A stretch of DNA of 53,225 bases, taken from NCBI GenBank assembly GCA_937128235.1, contig CAKZMG010000346.1:1-53225 (forward strand). Reading direction: 5' to 3'. This document shows positions 6,782 through 15,859 of the stretch, in pieces. This DNA comes from an uncultured Verrucomicrobiales bacterium. GTDB lineage: Bacteria > Verrucomicrobiota > Verrucomicrobiia > Verrucomicrobiales > Akkermansiaceae. The notes below the pieces were generated by a model. That model was given only the letters and a program-made list of their open reading frames with translations, made no database searches and was not told the DNA's origin. Position numbers and translations under genes: made by a program. Within the stretch, counting starts at the first letter, position 1; each line of letters starts with the position of its first letter.

Positions 6782-8371
6782 TCAATCCAAACACACCGCC
6801 TCCGCACAGCGCATTCCATCCAGTGCCGCAGAGACAATCCCTCCAGCATACCCCGCCCCTTCACCGCACGGAATGAGATTCCTTATCTCTGGATGATGTA
6901 GTGTGCGATCATCGCGCGGTATCCTCACTGGGCTACTGGTGCGCGTCTCAAACCCTAGAAAATTCGCTTCTTCACCGATGTATCCATTCATCTGATTCCC
7001 AAACTTCTTCAACCCTATCTTCATTCTATAGCTGACATCATGCGGTAAAATTTCATCCAGCCGCGCACTCGTAAGCCCTGGAAAATAACTCGTATCAGGC
7101 AATGTGTCGGAAAGCTTACCTCTGATGAAATCCACCACGCGCTGCCCAGGTGCCTTCTGCACTCCACCGCCAGCGATGCTTGCCTTTATTTCTAGATCCT
7201 TCTGATACGCCATCCCAGCGAGGACTCCATGTTCTTTTGAAAATTCCCGCGTATCCTCAGGCTCCACCGTCACCACCATCCCGCTATTGGCAAAAGGTGA
7301 ATCTCGCCGAGCGAGCGACATCCCATTCACTACCACCTCATCATTTTCCGTAGCAGCTGGCACAATGAAGCCGCCCGGACACATACAGAATGAATGCACC
7401 CCACGATCATCGATTTTAGTCGCTAATCGGTATCTAGCAGCTGGCAGTATCCGCGGTCTCTCCAAGCCTTGCTTATACGAATACTGAATCTTATCAATCA
7501 ACGGCTGCGGATGCTCAATCCTCATCCCAACGGCAAACGGCTTCTGCTCTAACAGAATGTTTTTTTCCGCAAGCAATCTATAAATATCACGCGCGGAATG
7601 CCCCGTTGCCAGGATCACTGCCTTGCCTATAAATTCCTCCCCATCCGCGGTCACCACCCCACGCATCTTCCGACCAGATTCATCTAACAGAAACTCCACT
7701 ACCTTCGTCCCGAAGTGCACCTCACCACCCGCTTTAAGAATAGACTCGCGCATCGCCTTTACCACGTTTGGCAGGAGATTAGACCCCACATGCGGATGCG
7801 CATCTGTCATGATCTGCTGCGGTGCTCCATGCGCTACTAGTGTTTCATAAACATCTCTAACAGGTCCACGCTTAGTCGCACGAGTGTAGAGTTTTCCATC
7901 CGAGTAAGTGCCTGCACCCCCTTCACCGAAACAATAATTCGAGTCCTCGATCACCTGCCCTTTTTTCAAAATGGGACCCAGATCAAATCTCCGAGCAGAG
8001 GCATCCTTTCCGCGCTCCAGAATGATCGGCTTTTTTCCCAGCTGAATACAGCGCAGAGCCGCGAACATGCCGGCAGGACCGCAGCCAACGATAATCACCT
8101 TCTCAGCATCTTTATCAATAGCCGTGTAGCTAGGCACAGGCGCCACATACTCAGGCAGAGCGCAATCAATCCCCACCTCCATCCGCAACTGAATCCGGAT
8201 ATCCGCCTTACGAGCATCAATAGAATGCTTCACTAAGCGCATCTCCTGAATACGCTCAGGCTTTACCCTCAGCTTCTTCGACACCGCCTTCTTTCTCGCG
8301 TTATCGTCTTCAGAAATTTCAAGGGCAAGATTGATATCCACTATCTCCACCCGGTCACTTTGCTCGCTCAT
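6782..8371 (-). CDS. FAD-dependent dehydrogenase (COG2509-like)
   Basis: 529 aa. An N-terminal domain of about 85 residues (SKKLRVKPERIQEMRLVKHSIDARK) precedes a Rossmann FAD-binding motif IIVGCGPAGMFAALRC at residues 93-108. Further FAD-family motifs are LERG, FGEGGAGTYSDGKLYTR, ILATGHSARDIY and, near the end, PCGEGAGYAGGIVSAALDGM. This matches a widespread family of uncharacterised flavoproteins related to the HI0933/Geranylgeranyl-reductase group. The natural substrate is not known. It is divergent from hflX; the two starts are 85 bp apart. Confidence 0.85.
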   Translation of the reverse strand: MSEQSDRVEIVDINLALEISEDDNARKKAVSKKLRVKPERIQEMRLVKHSIDARKADIRIQLRMEVGIDCALPEYVAPVPSYTAIDKDAEKVIIVGCGPAGMFAALRCIQLGKKPIILERGKDASARRFDLGPILKKGQVIEDSNYCFGEGGAGTYSDGKLYTRATKRGPVRDVYETLVAHGAPQQIMTDAHPHVGSNLLPNVVKAMRESILKAGGEVHFGTKVVEFLLDESGRKMRGVVTADGEEFIGKAVILATGHSARDIYRLLAEKNILLEQKPFAVGMRIEHPQPLIDKIQYSYKQGLERPRILPAARYRLATKIDDRGVHSFCMCPGGFIVPAATENDEVVVNGMSLARRDSPFANSGMVVTVEPEDTREFSKEHGVLAGMAYQKDLEIKASIAGGGVQKAPGQRVVDFIRGKLSDTLPDTSYFPGLTSARLDEILPHDVSYRMKIGLKKFGNQMNGYIGEEANFLGFETRTSSPVRIPRDDRTLHHPEIRNLIPCGEGAGYAGGIVSAALDGMRCAEAVCLD

Positions 8372-8456
8372 GATTCATTTCTTAAACCACACTGACTTGA
8401 ATAGATATAAAAAAAATCTGTTCATCTCACAAAATAAAGGGCATGAATTTACTCCC

Positions 8457-9746
8457 ATGTTTGAAGTAAGAGAGAAGCCCCAAATGGTGGAGAGAGCATT
8501 ACTCGTCCGCCTTTCATTCAGTAAAAAAGAAGCCGATGAGGACATCAGCCTACTCGAAGAGCTGGAGGAACTCGTGCGCACTCTTGGCATAGGAGTCGCA
8601 GACCTCATGCTCGCTCACTCGCGCTCCATGCACAGGAAATTTTTATGCGGCACTGGAAAAGCTGACGAGGTCGTAGAATTTGCTAAAGCCCATGAGTGCG
8701 ACTGCATCGTATTCGACAACGAGCTCGCCCCATCCCAGCAACGCGAGTGGGAAGAACTCGCCGGCATTTGCGTGATTGACCGAGAAGAAGTCATTCTAGA
8801 TATTTTCGCCCAGCGCGCACAGACCAAGGAAGCCACCCTCCAGGTAGAACTAGCTAGAATGCAATACGCCCTCCCCCGCATGGCAAGAATGTGGGGACAC
8901 CTAGACCGCGAAGGCGGAGGCGGCACGGGCGGCAGAGGCATGGGTGAAATGCAGATCGAGGTGGACCGGAGACTCGCACGCAAAAGAATAGACCGCACTC
9001 AGCGCGAGCTAGAAGCAGTGAGAACTCAGCGTAAAACTAGGCGCAAGGATAGAGAGAAGCTAGACATGGCACACGGAGCCATAGTCGGATACACCAATGC
9101 AGGTAAATCCACTCTCCTGAATCGCCTCACAGACTCAGACATCATGGCTAAGGACATGCTCTTCGCCACCCTAGACACTACGACTAGGAGTATCGAGCTA
9201 CCAGATGGGCAGACCATTCTACTCACAGACACCGTAGGCTTTGTTAGAAATTTACCCCACCGCTTAGTAGAAGCCTTCAAGGCAACACTAGAAGAAGCTG
9301 TCCTCGCAGACTTCCTCATTCACGTATTAGATGCCAACTCTCCCGAAGCTGAGAAATTCTTCGATACCACGATGCACGTCCTCGGCGAGCTAGGTGCAGA
9401 AGAAAAACCCATGGTCACCGTCCTCAATAAATGTGATCTCGTAGGCGACCCCAGAGTCATCCGTGACCTCACTAAGCGACTAGAAGATAAATCCCCACAC
9501 ATCCTAGTAGCCTCTGCATCTAAAGACATAGGCATGGATGAAATTCTCAATACCTGCACAGAAATCCTCGCAGAGCGCGTGCAGAAAAACACCTATCGCA
9601 TCCCTCAGTCAGAAGGTCAGCACATGAGCGTGCTTCACACAGAAGCAAAAGTGATCGATACCCAATACGAAGGCAATGACGTCATTATCACTGCCATCGT
9701 CCCAGCCATCACCGCTGGTAGATTAGAGCCGTTCTTAGTAGAATAA
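8457..9746 (+). CDS. hflX: GTPase HflX
   Basis: 429 aa with start at ATG 8457; an upstream in-frame ATG at 8331 would overlap the divergent flavoprotein gene and lacks homologous sequence. HflX binds and splits stalled 70S ribosomes, especially under heat stress. The N-terminal domain carries KFLCGTGKADEV and FDNELAPSQQREWE. The glycine-rich linker (GGGGTGGRGMGE) and helix ARKRIDRTQRELE lead to the G domain: G1 GYTNAGKST, G3 DTVGFVRNLP, G4 NKCD, G5 SASKDIG. Order and length are typical. It converges with the next gene, leaving only 3 bp between stops. Confidence 0.95.
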   Translation: MFEVREKPQMVERALLVRLSFSKKEADEDISLLEELEELVRTLGIGVADLMLAHSRSMHRKFLCGTGKADEVVEFAKAHECDCIVFDNELAPSQQREWEELAGICVIDREEVILDIFAQRAQTKEATLQVELARMQYALPRMARMWGHLDREGGGGTGGRGMGEMQIEVDRRLARKRIDRTQRELEAVRTQRKTRRKDREKLDMAHGAIVGYTNAGKSTLLNRLTDSDIMAKDMLFATLDTTTRSIELPDGQTILLTDTVGFVRNLPHRLVEAFKATLEEAVLADFLIHVLDANSPEAEKFFDTTMHVLGELGAEEKPMVTVLNKCDLVGDPRVIRDLTKRLEDKSPHILVASASKDIGMDEILNTCTEILAERVQKNTYRIPQSEGQHMSVLHTEAKVIDTQYEGNDVIITAIVPAITAGRLEPFLVE

Positions 9747-9749
9747 TTT

Positions 9750-10340
9750 CTAACAGATCAGCCCGCCATCCTTGTCTGTGATGATGAGATTTTTCTCTTT
9801 GAATGACTCATGGATAGAAGAAGCCATGTCTAGCACACCTCGGAAATCTTCCACAGTAGCAACCACAGATGAAGCATCATCATCCTCTATCCGGAGCTGA
9901 TATGGTCCCTCGTGATCCAAGTCATACAATTCATGTCCATTGTAGTCAGCTTGATATAAAATTTCTGGAGAATTTTCTGCAAAGAAATCTTCAAATAACT
10001 TCTTAATTCTCCCAGGCAACACAGAGTTAAATGGCACCCTGCTCGTCTCAGTCGTTTCATGATTAGTAGAGACTGCTAGCTCAAACTCCATATCCTCTGG
10101 ATAACCATAGTAAGCAATGGTGAATGGCTTATCTGGTCTGCCAAAATTCAGCACCACACCATGACCATGCACATGAATATCACTCGGACATGAGATGTGA
10201 ATGAACACCTTTAAAATATCGCTAAACACCGGTCTTATCACCCCATTCAGAACACGCTTCATCTCATCGTGAGCCTCTGAGAGCTCTCGCACACGCCGTA
10301 GCTCTGCACTGTATGGATGATGTTCGTTTGGGGAATTCAT
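9750..10340 (-). CDS. Conserved-looking hypothetical protein
   Basis: 196 aa, acidic and soluble, with no signal peptide or membrane helix. An N-terminal helical part (SAELRRVRELSEAHDEMKRVLNG) is followed by an alternating beta-rich region (FTIAYYGYPEDMEFELAVS) and a C-terminal part with an NLIITDKDGGLI ending. No motif was recognised. It stands alone on the minus strand between hflX and an acetyltransferase gene. Good codon structure over the full length supports a real gene. Function is unknown. Confidence 0.65.
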   Translation of the reverse strand: MNSPNEHHPYSAELRRVRELSEAHDEMKRVLNGVIRPVFSDILKVFIHISCPSDIHVHGHGVVLNFGRPDKPFTIAYYGYPEDMEFELAVSTNHETTETSRVPFNSVLPGRIKKLFEDFFAENSPEILYQADYNGHELYDLDHEGPYQLRIEDDDASSVVATVEDFRGVLDMASSIHESFKEKNLIITDKDGGLIC

Positions 10341-10485
10341 ATACTCACTTACTTTAAAGTGTTCGGATTTTTAGAGTAATTTGACCTAATAGTCAACACA
10401 TCAATAATGTTAGTATAGTCAGAAAAAAATGAATCCAAAGAGAATTCTCCCTTTCCTACTCTGCCATCAATGCTATTCTAGCTCC

Positions 10486-10983
10486 ATGGCTACTTTCGAT
10501 ATCAACATTGAACTCATTCAGAACGATGATATTTCAGATTTATCTATTGTCCTGCGAGACACCTACAATTGGCTTAGCAGAAAAAAATCCTGTCAATGGA
10601 GCCTCGATGATCTCTCAGAGGAAAAACTGTTAGATGCTTACGGAAACGATGAAATTTATGTAGGTTACCAAAATGACCAGCCTGTCTGTGCAGTCATCAT
10701 CCAGAAGATCGATAACATTTTCTGGCAAGGCTCTAACCACGATGACGCAGTCTACCTACACAAGCTCGCCGTCATTGAGGAGTTACGAGGTTCTAAGCTC
10801 TCAGAAAAACTCGTAGAACTCGTCTGCCAGCGAGCGGCAAAGTTAGGCAAATATTTCGTCCGACTAGACTGCCGCGCAAACCGAGAGAAACTCTGTATAT
10901 TCTACAACAACCAAGGCTTCCAACACCAGGGAAACATCATGGTCGGGAATGACACCCACGCCCTCTACCAGAAAACGATCTAG
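10486..10983 (+). CDS. GNAT-family N-acetyltransferase
   Basis: 165 aa from ATG 10486 (MATFDINIELI). An earlier ATG at 10429 would add 19 residues rich in Cys and Ser that do not fit the family. GNAT features: motif D/A strand AVYLHKLAVIEELRGSKLSEKLVELV, giving the acetyl-CoA pyrophosphate loop (V..ELRGSKLS in place of Q/RxxGxG/A), then YFVRLDCRANREKLCIFYNNQGFQHQG, the usual motif B end with an aromatic residue and 'GF'. The acceptor substrate is not predictable. The 3' end overlaps the convergent aat gene by 4 bp. Confidence 0.8.
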   Translation: MATFDINIELIQNDDISDLSIVLRDTYNWLSRKKSCQWSLDDLSEEKLLDAYGNDEIYVGYQNDQPVCAVIIQKIDNIFWQGSNHDDAVYLHKLAVIEELRGSKLSEKLVELVCQRAAKLGKYFVRLDCRANREKLCIFYNNQGFQHQGNIMVGNDTHALYQKTI

Positions 10984-11549
10984 TCCAAGATAGGCTCCAG
11001 CGCATCTGCCAGCAGCTCTAAATACACATCCCTAGGCACCTCATATCCGCCAAATTGTAATAGATGCTCTGTCATCCACTGTGTATCTAACAGCTCCGCA
11101 TCCTCATCACGCAGCCATTCTACCAGATGCACCAGCGCTATCTTACTCGCATCCGTCTTGCGGCTAAACATACTCTCTCCAAAAAACACATTCCCCAGCT
11201 TCACTCCGTAGAGTCCACCCTGCAGCCCCTCATCATCCCAACACTCTACAGAATGCCCAAAACCCAACTTATGCAGCTCCACATAGCTGTCCTTGATCAC
11301 TGGATCTATCCACGTTTCTTTCCGCTCAGAGCAGCCATCCATCACCTCTCTAAATGCGGTGTTAAACCTTACCTCGAACGCATTTTTCCGTAACGCCTTC
11401 CTCAGCCCCCTAGGAATGTGAAACCTCTCATCCAGCGGAATAAGCCCCCGCTCCATGGGAGAAAACCATAGCAACTCACCCTCCTCAGCCATCGGGAATA
11501 CTCCCTCCGTATAGGCTCCTAGCAGAATATGTGGCGGTATCATCTCCAT
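10980..11549 (-). CDS. aat: Leucyl/phenylalanyl-tRNA-protein transferase
   Basis: 189 aa. Transfers Leu or Phe from tRNA to N-terminal Arg or Lys of proteins, marking them for ClpS/ClpAP (N-degron pathway) in the cytoplasm. Family signatures: LLGAYTEGVFPMAE near the N-terminus, LLWFSPMERGLIPL, FHIPRGLRKALRK, FNTAFREVMDGCSERKETWI, ELHKLGFGHSVECWDDEGLQGGLYGVKLG and FFGESMFSRKTDASKIALVHL. It is slightly shorter than E. coli Aat (234 aa) at the N-terminus, as in many non-proteobacteria. It overlaps the acetyltransferase gene by 4 bp tail to tail. Confidence 0.95.
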   Translation of the reverse strand: MEMIPPHILLGAYTEGVFPMAEEGELLWFSPMERGLIPLDERFHIPRGLRKALRKNAFEVRFNTAFREVMDGCSERKETWIDPVIKDSYVELHKLGFGHSVECWDDEGLQGGLYGVKLGNVFFGESMFSRKTDASKIALVHLVEWLRDEDAELLDTQWMTEHLLQFGGYEVPRDVYLELLADALEPILD

Positions 11550-11637
11550 ACAGCTACTATCTATGCACTAGATCACGAAATGATCAATAGAGATTTATTT
11601 TTCGTGCATTATCACTGGAATACGTTTCTATTTCTAT

Positions 11638-12153
11638 ATGCCTGACAAACTCAAAACCGCCATCCGTGATATCCAAGATTTCCCCAAAGAAGGAATCATC
11701 TTCAAAGACATCAGCCCCATCCTCTCTGATCCAGAACTGCTTCAACATTCTATAGACCTCCTCCTCAAAACCATCGAGGGTGAAAAGATTGATAAAGTCG
11801 TAGGCATCGATGCTCGCGGATTCATCTTCGCAGCTCCTGTCGCTCTCTCCCTCAAGGTCGGATTCGTCCCTGTTAGAAAACAAGGCAAGCTTCCCTGGAA
11901 GACCATCGGAGAATCCTACACACTCGAATACGGTGAGAGCACCGTAGAGATCCACCAAGACGCCATCCAGCCGGGTGACAAAGTTCTTCTCATTGATGAC
12001 TTACTTGCTACTGGTGGCACTGCCGCCGCTGCGGTAAAACTCCTTAACAGACTTGATGCAGACCTAGTAAGAGTCTCCTTCCTCATCGAGCTAGATGACC
12101 TCAAAGGAAGAGACAAAATAGACGCACCAGTCACCTCTATCATTCATTACTAA
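11638..12153 (+). CDS. apt: Adenine phosphoribosyltransferase
   Basis: 171 aa, standard length. Salvages adenine with PRPP to AMP in the cytoplasm. N-terminal IRDIQDFPKEGIIFKDISPIL is the typical Apt opening. VVGIDARGFIFAAPVA, GFVPVRKQGKLPW and YTLEYGESTVEIH follow, then the PRPP-binding loop VLLIDDLLATGGTAAA around residues 115-130. It is followed after 36 bp by pgi on the same strand, so the two may be co-transcribed. Confidence 0.96.
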   Translation: MPDKLKTAIRDIQDFPKEGIIFKDISPILSDPELLQHSIDLLLKTIEGEKIDKVVGIDARGFIFAAPVALSLKVGFVPVRKQGKLPWKTIGESYTLEYGESTVEIHQDAIQPGDKVLLIDDLLATGGTAAAAVKLLNRLDADLVRVSFLIELDDLKGRDKIDAPVTSIIHY

Positions 12154-12189
12154 ATTAAAAAATACCACATACAAATTCACATCAACATC

Positions 12190-13755
12190 ATGTCCAGTTG
12201 GGAAAAATACACACAGCTCCTCCGTTACCAAGATCTCAGATTTTCACTCGACCTGTCGCGCACCGACATGGAGCCATCTTACGTGGAAGCTCTCCAGCCA
12301 AAAATCGACCAAGCCTACGCTGACCTCGTAAAGATAGAGGCGGGGGAAATAATGAACCCAGACGAGGGACGCATGGTCGGTCATTACTGGCTAAGAAATG
12401 CTGATCTTGCACCTAACGAGGAATTAAAATCTCAGATTGTAGATCCCATCGCACAGCTCAAGCAACTCGCAGATGATGTGCACCACGGCAAAATAGCACC
12501 ACCCTCTGGTTCCGGAGGTGGTAGATTTGAAAATCTCCTCATCATCGGCATCGGAGGCTCAGCACTAGGGCCGCAGCTCGTCTATGATGCACTCGGCACC
12601 GATAGCAAACTCACCACATTTTTCTTCGATAACACAGACCCAGCAGGATGCGATTCTACACTGAAAAAAATCAGCCGCACCGGAGGACTAGGTAAGACAC
12701 TTTCCCTCGTAGTTTCTAAATCCGGGGGCACAGCAGAGACGCGTAATGCCATGCTCGAAGCACAAAATGCCTACGAAGATGCTGGGCTAAATTTCGGAGC
12801 GCACACCGTAGCCATCACAGGCGAAGGCTCTAAACTAGACCAATACGCCGAGTCTAACAACTTCATCACCACCCTTCCCATGGAGGACTGGGTCGGAGGA
12901 AGAACCTCTGTCATGTCCACTGTCGGGCTCGTCCCAGCAGCACTCCAGGGGATCGACATCGATGCCTTCCTCGAAGGTGCCAGAGAAATGGATGCCCGCA
13001 CTCGCATCCAAGACACCTCAAAAAACGCCGCCATGCAGCTCGCGCTCGCTTGGCACCACGCAGGAAATGGCAAAGGTGAAAAAGACATGGTCGTCCTTCC
13101 CTACAAAGACTCACTCGTACTCTTCTCTAAGTATCTCCAGCAGCTCGTCATGGAATCGCTCGGAAAGGAACATGACCTGGATGGAAACGTCGTTAACCAA
13201 GGCATAGCAGTCTATGGAAACAAAGGCTCCACAGACCAGCACGCCTACATTCAGCAGCTCCGAGACGGAGTGAATAACTTCTTCGCAACCTTCATAGAAG
13301 TCAGAAATGGCAGAACTGGCAGCAGCATCGAAGTAGATCCCGGAAACACCAGTGCGGACTATCTCCAAGGTTTCCTCAGAGGCACCCGCAAGGCACTCTA
13401 TGAGTCTGGCAGAAAATCTATCACTATCTCCATCCACGAGGTCACACCGCACTCACTCGGAATGCTCATCGCACTCTTCGAGAGAGCCGTTACCTTCTAC
13501 GCATCACTCGTAAACATCAACGCTTACCACCAACCTGGAGTAGAAGCAGGCAAGAAAGCGGCTGGTGATTTCCTAGAAATCCTCAACCAAGTCCGTGGCG
13601 CACTCACAGGCTGGCAGAAGACCGCAGCAGACATCGCAGAAGCCATCAGCCATGACCCAGAAGACGTTTACCACGCACTCGTCCATCTAGCCGCAAACTC
13701 AGAAGCCATCCAGAGCGAAGGAGCCAATCCGAGTGAGGATACCTTTATGTTGTAA
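12190..13755 (+). CDS. pgi: Glucose-6-phosphate isomerase
   Basis: 521 aa. Interconverts glucose 6-phosphate and fructose 6-phosphate. Sugar-isomerase motifs: IIGIGGSALGPQLVYDAL, VVSKSGGTAETRNAMLEAQ, WVGGRTSVMSTVGLVPAAL, LVMESLGKEHDLDGNVV, then YGNKGSTDQHAYIQQLRDG and a terminal VTFYASLVNINAYHQPGVEAGKKAA. The line VYGNKGSTDQHAYIQQLRDGVN places it in the shorter bacterial/plastid-like Pgi group. The gene lies 36 bp after apt. Confidence 0.95.
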   Translation: MSSWEKYTQLLRYQDLRFSLDLSRTDMEPSYVEALQPKIDQAYADLVKIEAGEIMNPDEGRMVGHYWLRNADLAPNEELKSQIVDPIAQLKQLADDVHHGKIAPPSGSGGGRFENLLIIGIGGSALGPQLVYDALGTDSKLTTFFFDNTDPAGCDSTLKKISRTGGLGKTLSLVVSKSGGTAETRNAMLEAQNAYEDAGLNFGAHTVAITGEGSKLDQYAESNNFITTLPMEDWVGGRTSVMSTVGLVPAALQGIDIDAFLEGAREMDARTRIQDTSKNAAMQLALAWHHAGNGKGEKDMVVLPYKDSLVLFSKYLQQLVMESLGKEHDLDGNVVNQGIAVYGNKGSTDQHAYIQQLRDGVNNFFATFIEVRNGRTGSSIEVDPGNTSADYLQGFLRGTRKALYESGRKSITISIHEVTPHSLGMLIALFERAVTFYASLVNINAYHQPGVEAGKKAAGDFLEILNQVRGALTGWQKTAADIAEAISHDPEDVYHALVHLAANSEAIQSEGANPSEDTFML

Positions 13756-13779
13756 AATCACCCTCTAACAAATGCTCAC

Positions 13780-14325
13780 ATGGAGGAATCACCACTCACA
13801 CCAAAAGACCCAGAATACAAGCTCTGGCTCACTAACCTGAAGACAAAATTCCGCCAAACCCAAATCCGAGCAGCAGTAAAAGTCAGCCACGAGCTCCTAG
13901 GATTCTACTGGGAGCTCGGTGCTGAAATAGTAGAACGCCAGAGGAAAACTAGCTGGGGAAGCGGTTTCATTAAGCAGCTCAGCCATGATCTAATGCTTGA
14001 GTTCAATGAAGTCAAAGGTTTCTCAAGAAGAAACATAGAAACCATAAGAAAATGGTATCTATTTTATGATAAGCAACTTACAAATAACGCAACAAGCTGT
14101 TGCGCAATTGAAAAAGCTGATCTAATCAAAGACATTTGCTCTATCCCGTGGGGACACAACACCGTCATAATCACCAAATGCTCCGACCTCAAAGAAGCTC
14201 ATTTCTACATCCAACAAACCATTAAAAATGGCTGGAGTAGAGCAGTCTTAATTCACCAAATTGAAAGCCAACTCTATCAGCGGAACGGCTCTGCCATTTC
14301 CAATTTTTCTACGTCACTCCCATGA
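13780..14325 (+). CDS. DUF1016 N-terminal domain protein (YhcG-like), truncated
   Basis: 181 aa. The sequence fits the N-terminal domain of the DUF1016/YhcG family: LKTKFRQTQIRAAVKVSHELLGFYWELGAEI, WGSGFIKQLSHDL, EFNEVKGFSRRNIETIRKWY, IPWGHNTVII and TIKNGWSRAVLIHQIESQLYQRNGSAISNF. Family members usually go on for a further 150-200 residues with a PD-(D/E)XK nuclease domain; here the frame ends right after SNFSTSLP. The missing domain is not found in the next 700 bp in any frame. The stop overlaps the start of the next gene (ATGA, 14322-14325). It may be a stable single-domain form or a decayed gene. Confidence 0.8.
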   Translation: MEESPLTPKDPEYKLWLTNLKTKFRQTQIRAAVKVSHELLGFYWELGAEIVERQRKTSWGSGFIKQLSHDLMLEFNEVKGFSRRNIETIRKWYLFYDKQLTNNATSCCAIEKADLIKDICSIPWGHNTVIITKCSDLKEAHFYIQQTIKNGWSRAVLIHQIESQLYQRNGSAISNFSTSLP

Positions 14326-14651
14326 AGCGCATTTTTCACCAGATAAAGCTCACCAAGTTTATAGCTATTTTTATCACATCACTATTTATCATGGGCAGCA
14401 TCTGGGAAACAAATATTCACAACCAGCTCTACCACTGCACCGATGAAGCATTTCTAAACTTCCTCACCCCGGGAGATTGGGTGCATGGTGACTACGTTTT
14501 CAAAGAAAAGATCACCATCTCAGCCACAATGTCAGAACCAGACTCCATCAAAACTGGATGGACAGAAACCAAACTATTAGCACTATGGCTCTGTATGGTA
14601 GGATTCAGCTTCAGTTTAAGTTTATTTCTTTCGATAAAAAAGACCAATTAG
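14322..14651 (+). CDS. Small membrane protein, coupled to the DUF1016 gene
   Basis: 109 aa. An N-terminal hydrophobic helix (FIAIFITSLFIMGSIW) and a C-terminal one (LLALWLCMVGFSFSLSLFLSI) flank about 55 polar residues containing LTPGDWVHGDYVFKE. The ends are positively charged (MKRIFHQIKL, KKTN), consistent with a hairpin whose central part is outside the cytoplasm. The ATG sits in the ATGA overlap with the preceding truncated DUF1016 gene, suggesting coupled translation. No family was recognised. Confidence 0.55.
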   Translation: MKRIFHQIKLTKFIAIFITSLFIMGSIWETNIHNQLYHCTDEAFLNFLTPGDWVHGDYVFKEKITISATMSEPDSIKTGWTETKLLALWLCMVGFSFSLSLFLSIKKTN

Positions 14652-14734
14652 CTCCCCTCTTTTTTGTCGATTAAAATAAATTTCATGTTAGAAATTATCT
14701 CAGTGCTTTTCGGAGCCCTTAGTGAATCAAAAGC

Positions 14735-15844
14735 ATGAATAAATTCGACCGCTACATCGCGAAAAATATCTTTACTACGACCCTGTTCGCAGTAGCTATT
14801 CTGAGCGGTGTGTTCTTGCTGGGAAATATATTTAAAGAAGCCCGCCCGCTCTTCGTGGGTAAGCATCCATCACCACTACTCATCTTCCAGTTCATCCTCA
14901 GTGTGCTCCCCTTCTCGCTGATGTTTACTATCCCTTTTAGCTTCCTAGCTGCCGTCATGCTAGTCTTCGGGAGACTCTCGGCAGACAATGAAATCCTCTC
15001 CATGCGCATGTCTGGGCAGAGCTTACCACGAGTCGCACTTCCCGTTTTTGTGGTAGCAACTATCCTCTCTGCATTCTGCTTCTGGCTCAATGTAGAAGTT
15101 GCTCCCAAAGCCAAATCCCGAGTCAAAACCTTGCTCTATGATGCCGTAAAGGAAGACCCTAACAAATTCCTAGACCCTGGAGTGGTGCAGACCCAGCTCA
15201 AGGACAAACGCATTTATGTTAGAGAAAGAAAAGACAACACCCTCTACGGCCTCCACATTCATGACGTAGCCGCCATCGATAAATCATACGCATCTAACTT
15301 CTACGTTTACGCTGAGTCAGCACTCATCTACGTGGATCTCGATTCCAACCAAATCAAACTCAAACTAGAAAACGCCTTCGCGCTACAAGACGACACTAAC
15401 GGCACAAAAATGCCCATCACAGTCGGTGATGTTGACCCCGTTCTCTTCAGCTTCGACAGCAAAAAGAAACGCCGCATCAAAGCATCTGGACTAACCAATA
15501 ACGAGATCAGAGATTATCTAGCCAATGATCCCGATGCCCAAAAACTTACCCCTAAGAAGCGAGCAAAGTTTTCCAATGCCGTTACATTTAGACAATCATT
15601 CTCATTTGCCTGCCTCGCCTTCGCCATCATGGGAGTCCCCCTCGGGATAGGAGCCAGACGCAAGGACACCTCTACCGGATTCGTCCTCAGCCTTGCCTTA
15701 GGTCTAGGTTATTTCCTCTTCCACATCTTCGCAGGTCAGACCAAAAGCGATGGCAGCATCGGTTCCACAATTCTTTTCTGGCTTCCTAACATCATTGCAC
15801 TTATTATCGGACTTTGGCTCTTTAGAAGAGCTCGGTTTAAATAA
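14735..15844 (+). CDS. LptF/LptG-family LPS export permease
   Basis: 369 aa. Inner-membrane subunit of the LptB2FG ABC exporter that pulls lipopolysaccharide out of the membrane. N-terminal FDRYIAKNIFTTTLFAVAILSGVFLLGNIFKEARPL and LPFSLMFTIPFSFLAAVMLVFGRLSADNEILSMRMSG are the YjgP/YjgQ signature. A periplasmic jellyroll-like region follows, and the C-terminal helices contain FRQSFSFACLAFAIMGVPLGIGARRKDTSTGF. Six membrane segments fit the family. Whether this is LptF or LptG cannot be decided without the partner, which is not in the window. Confidence 0.88.
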   Translation: MNKFDRYIAKNIFTTTLFAVAILSGVFLLGNIFKEARPLFVGKHPSPLLIFQFILSVLPFSLMFTIPFSFLAAVMLVFGRLSADNEILSMRMSGQSLPRVALPVFVVATILSAFCFWLNVEVAPKAKSRVKTLLYDAVKEDPNKFLDPGVVQTQLKDKRIYVRERKDNTLYGLHIHDVAAIDKSYASNFYVYAESALIYVDLDSNQIKLKLENAFALQDDTNGTKMPITVGDVDPVLFSFDSKKKRRIKASGLTNNEIRDYLANDPDAQKLTPKKRAKFSNAVTFRQSFSFACLAFAIMGVPLGIGARRKDTSTGFVLSLALGLGYFLFHIFAGQTKSDGSIGSTILFWLPNIIALIIGLWLFRRARFK

Positions 15845-15859
15845 CATAAAAAGATCTCT

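Noticed and set aside
8331-8456. N-terminal extension of HflX
   Set aside because: It overlaps the divergent flavoprotein gene and contains no family sequence; ATG 8457 gives the usual N-terminus.
9026-9592. Minus-strand Ser/Arg-rich frames opposite hflX
   Set aside because: Antisense shadows of the GTPase gene with skewed composition; similar shadows opposite pgi, galE and nadA were left out as well.
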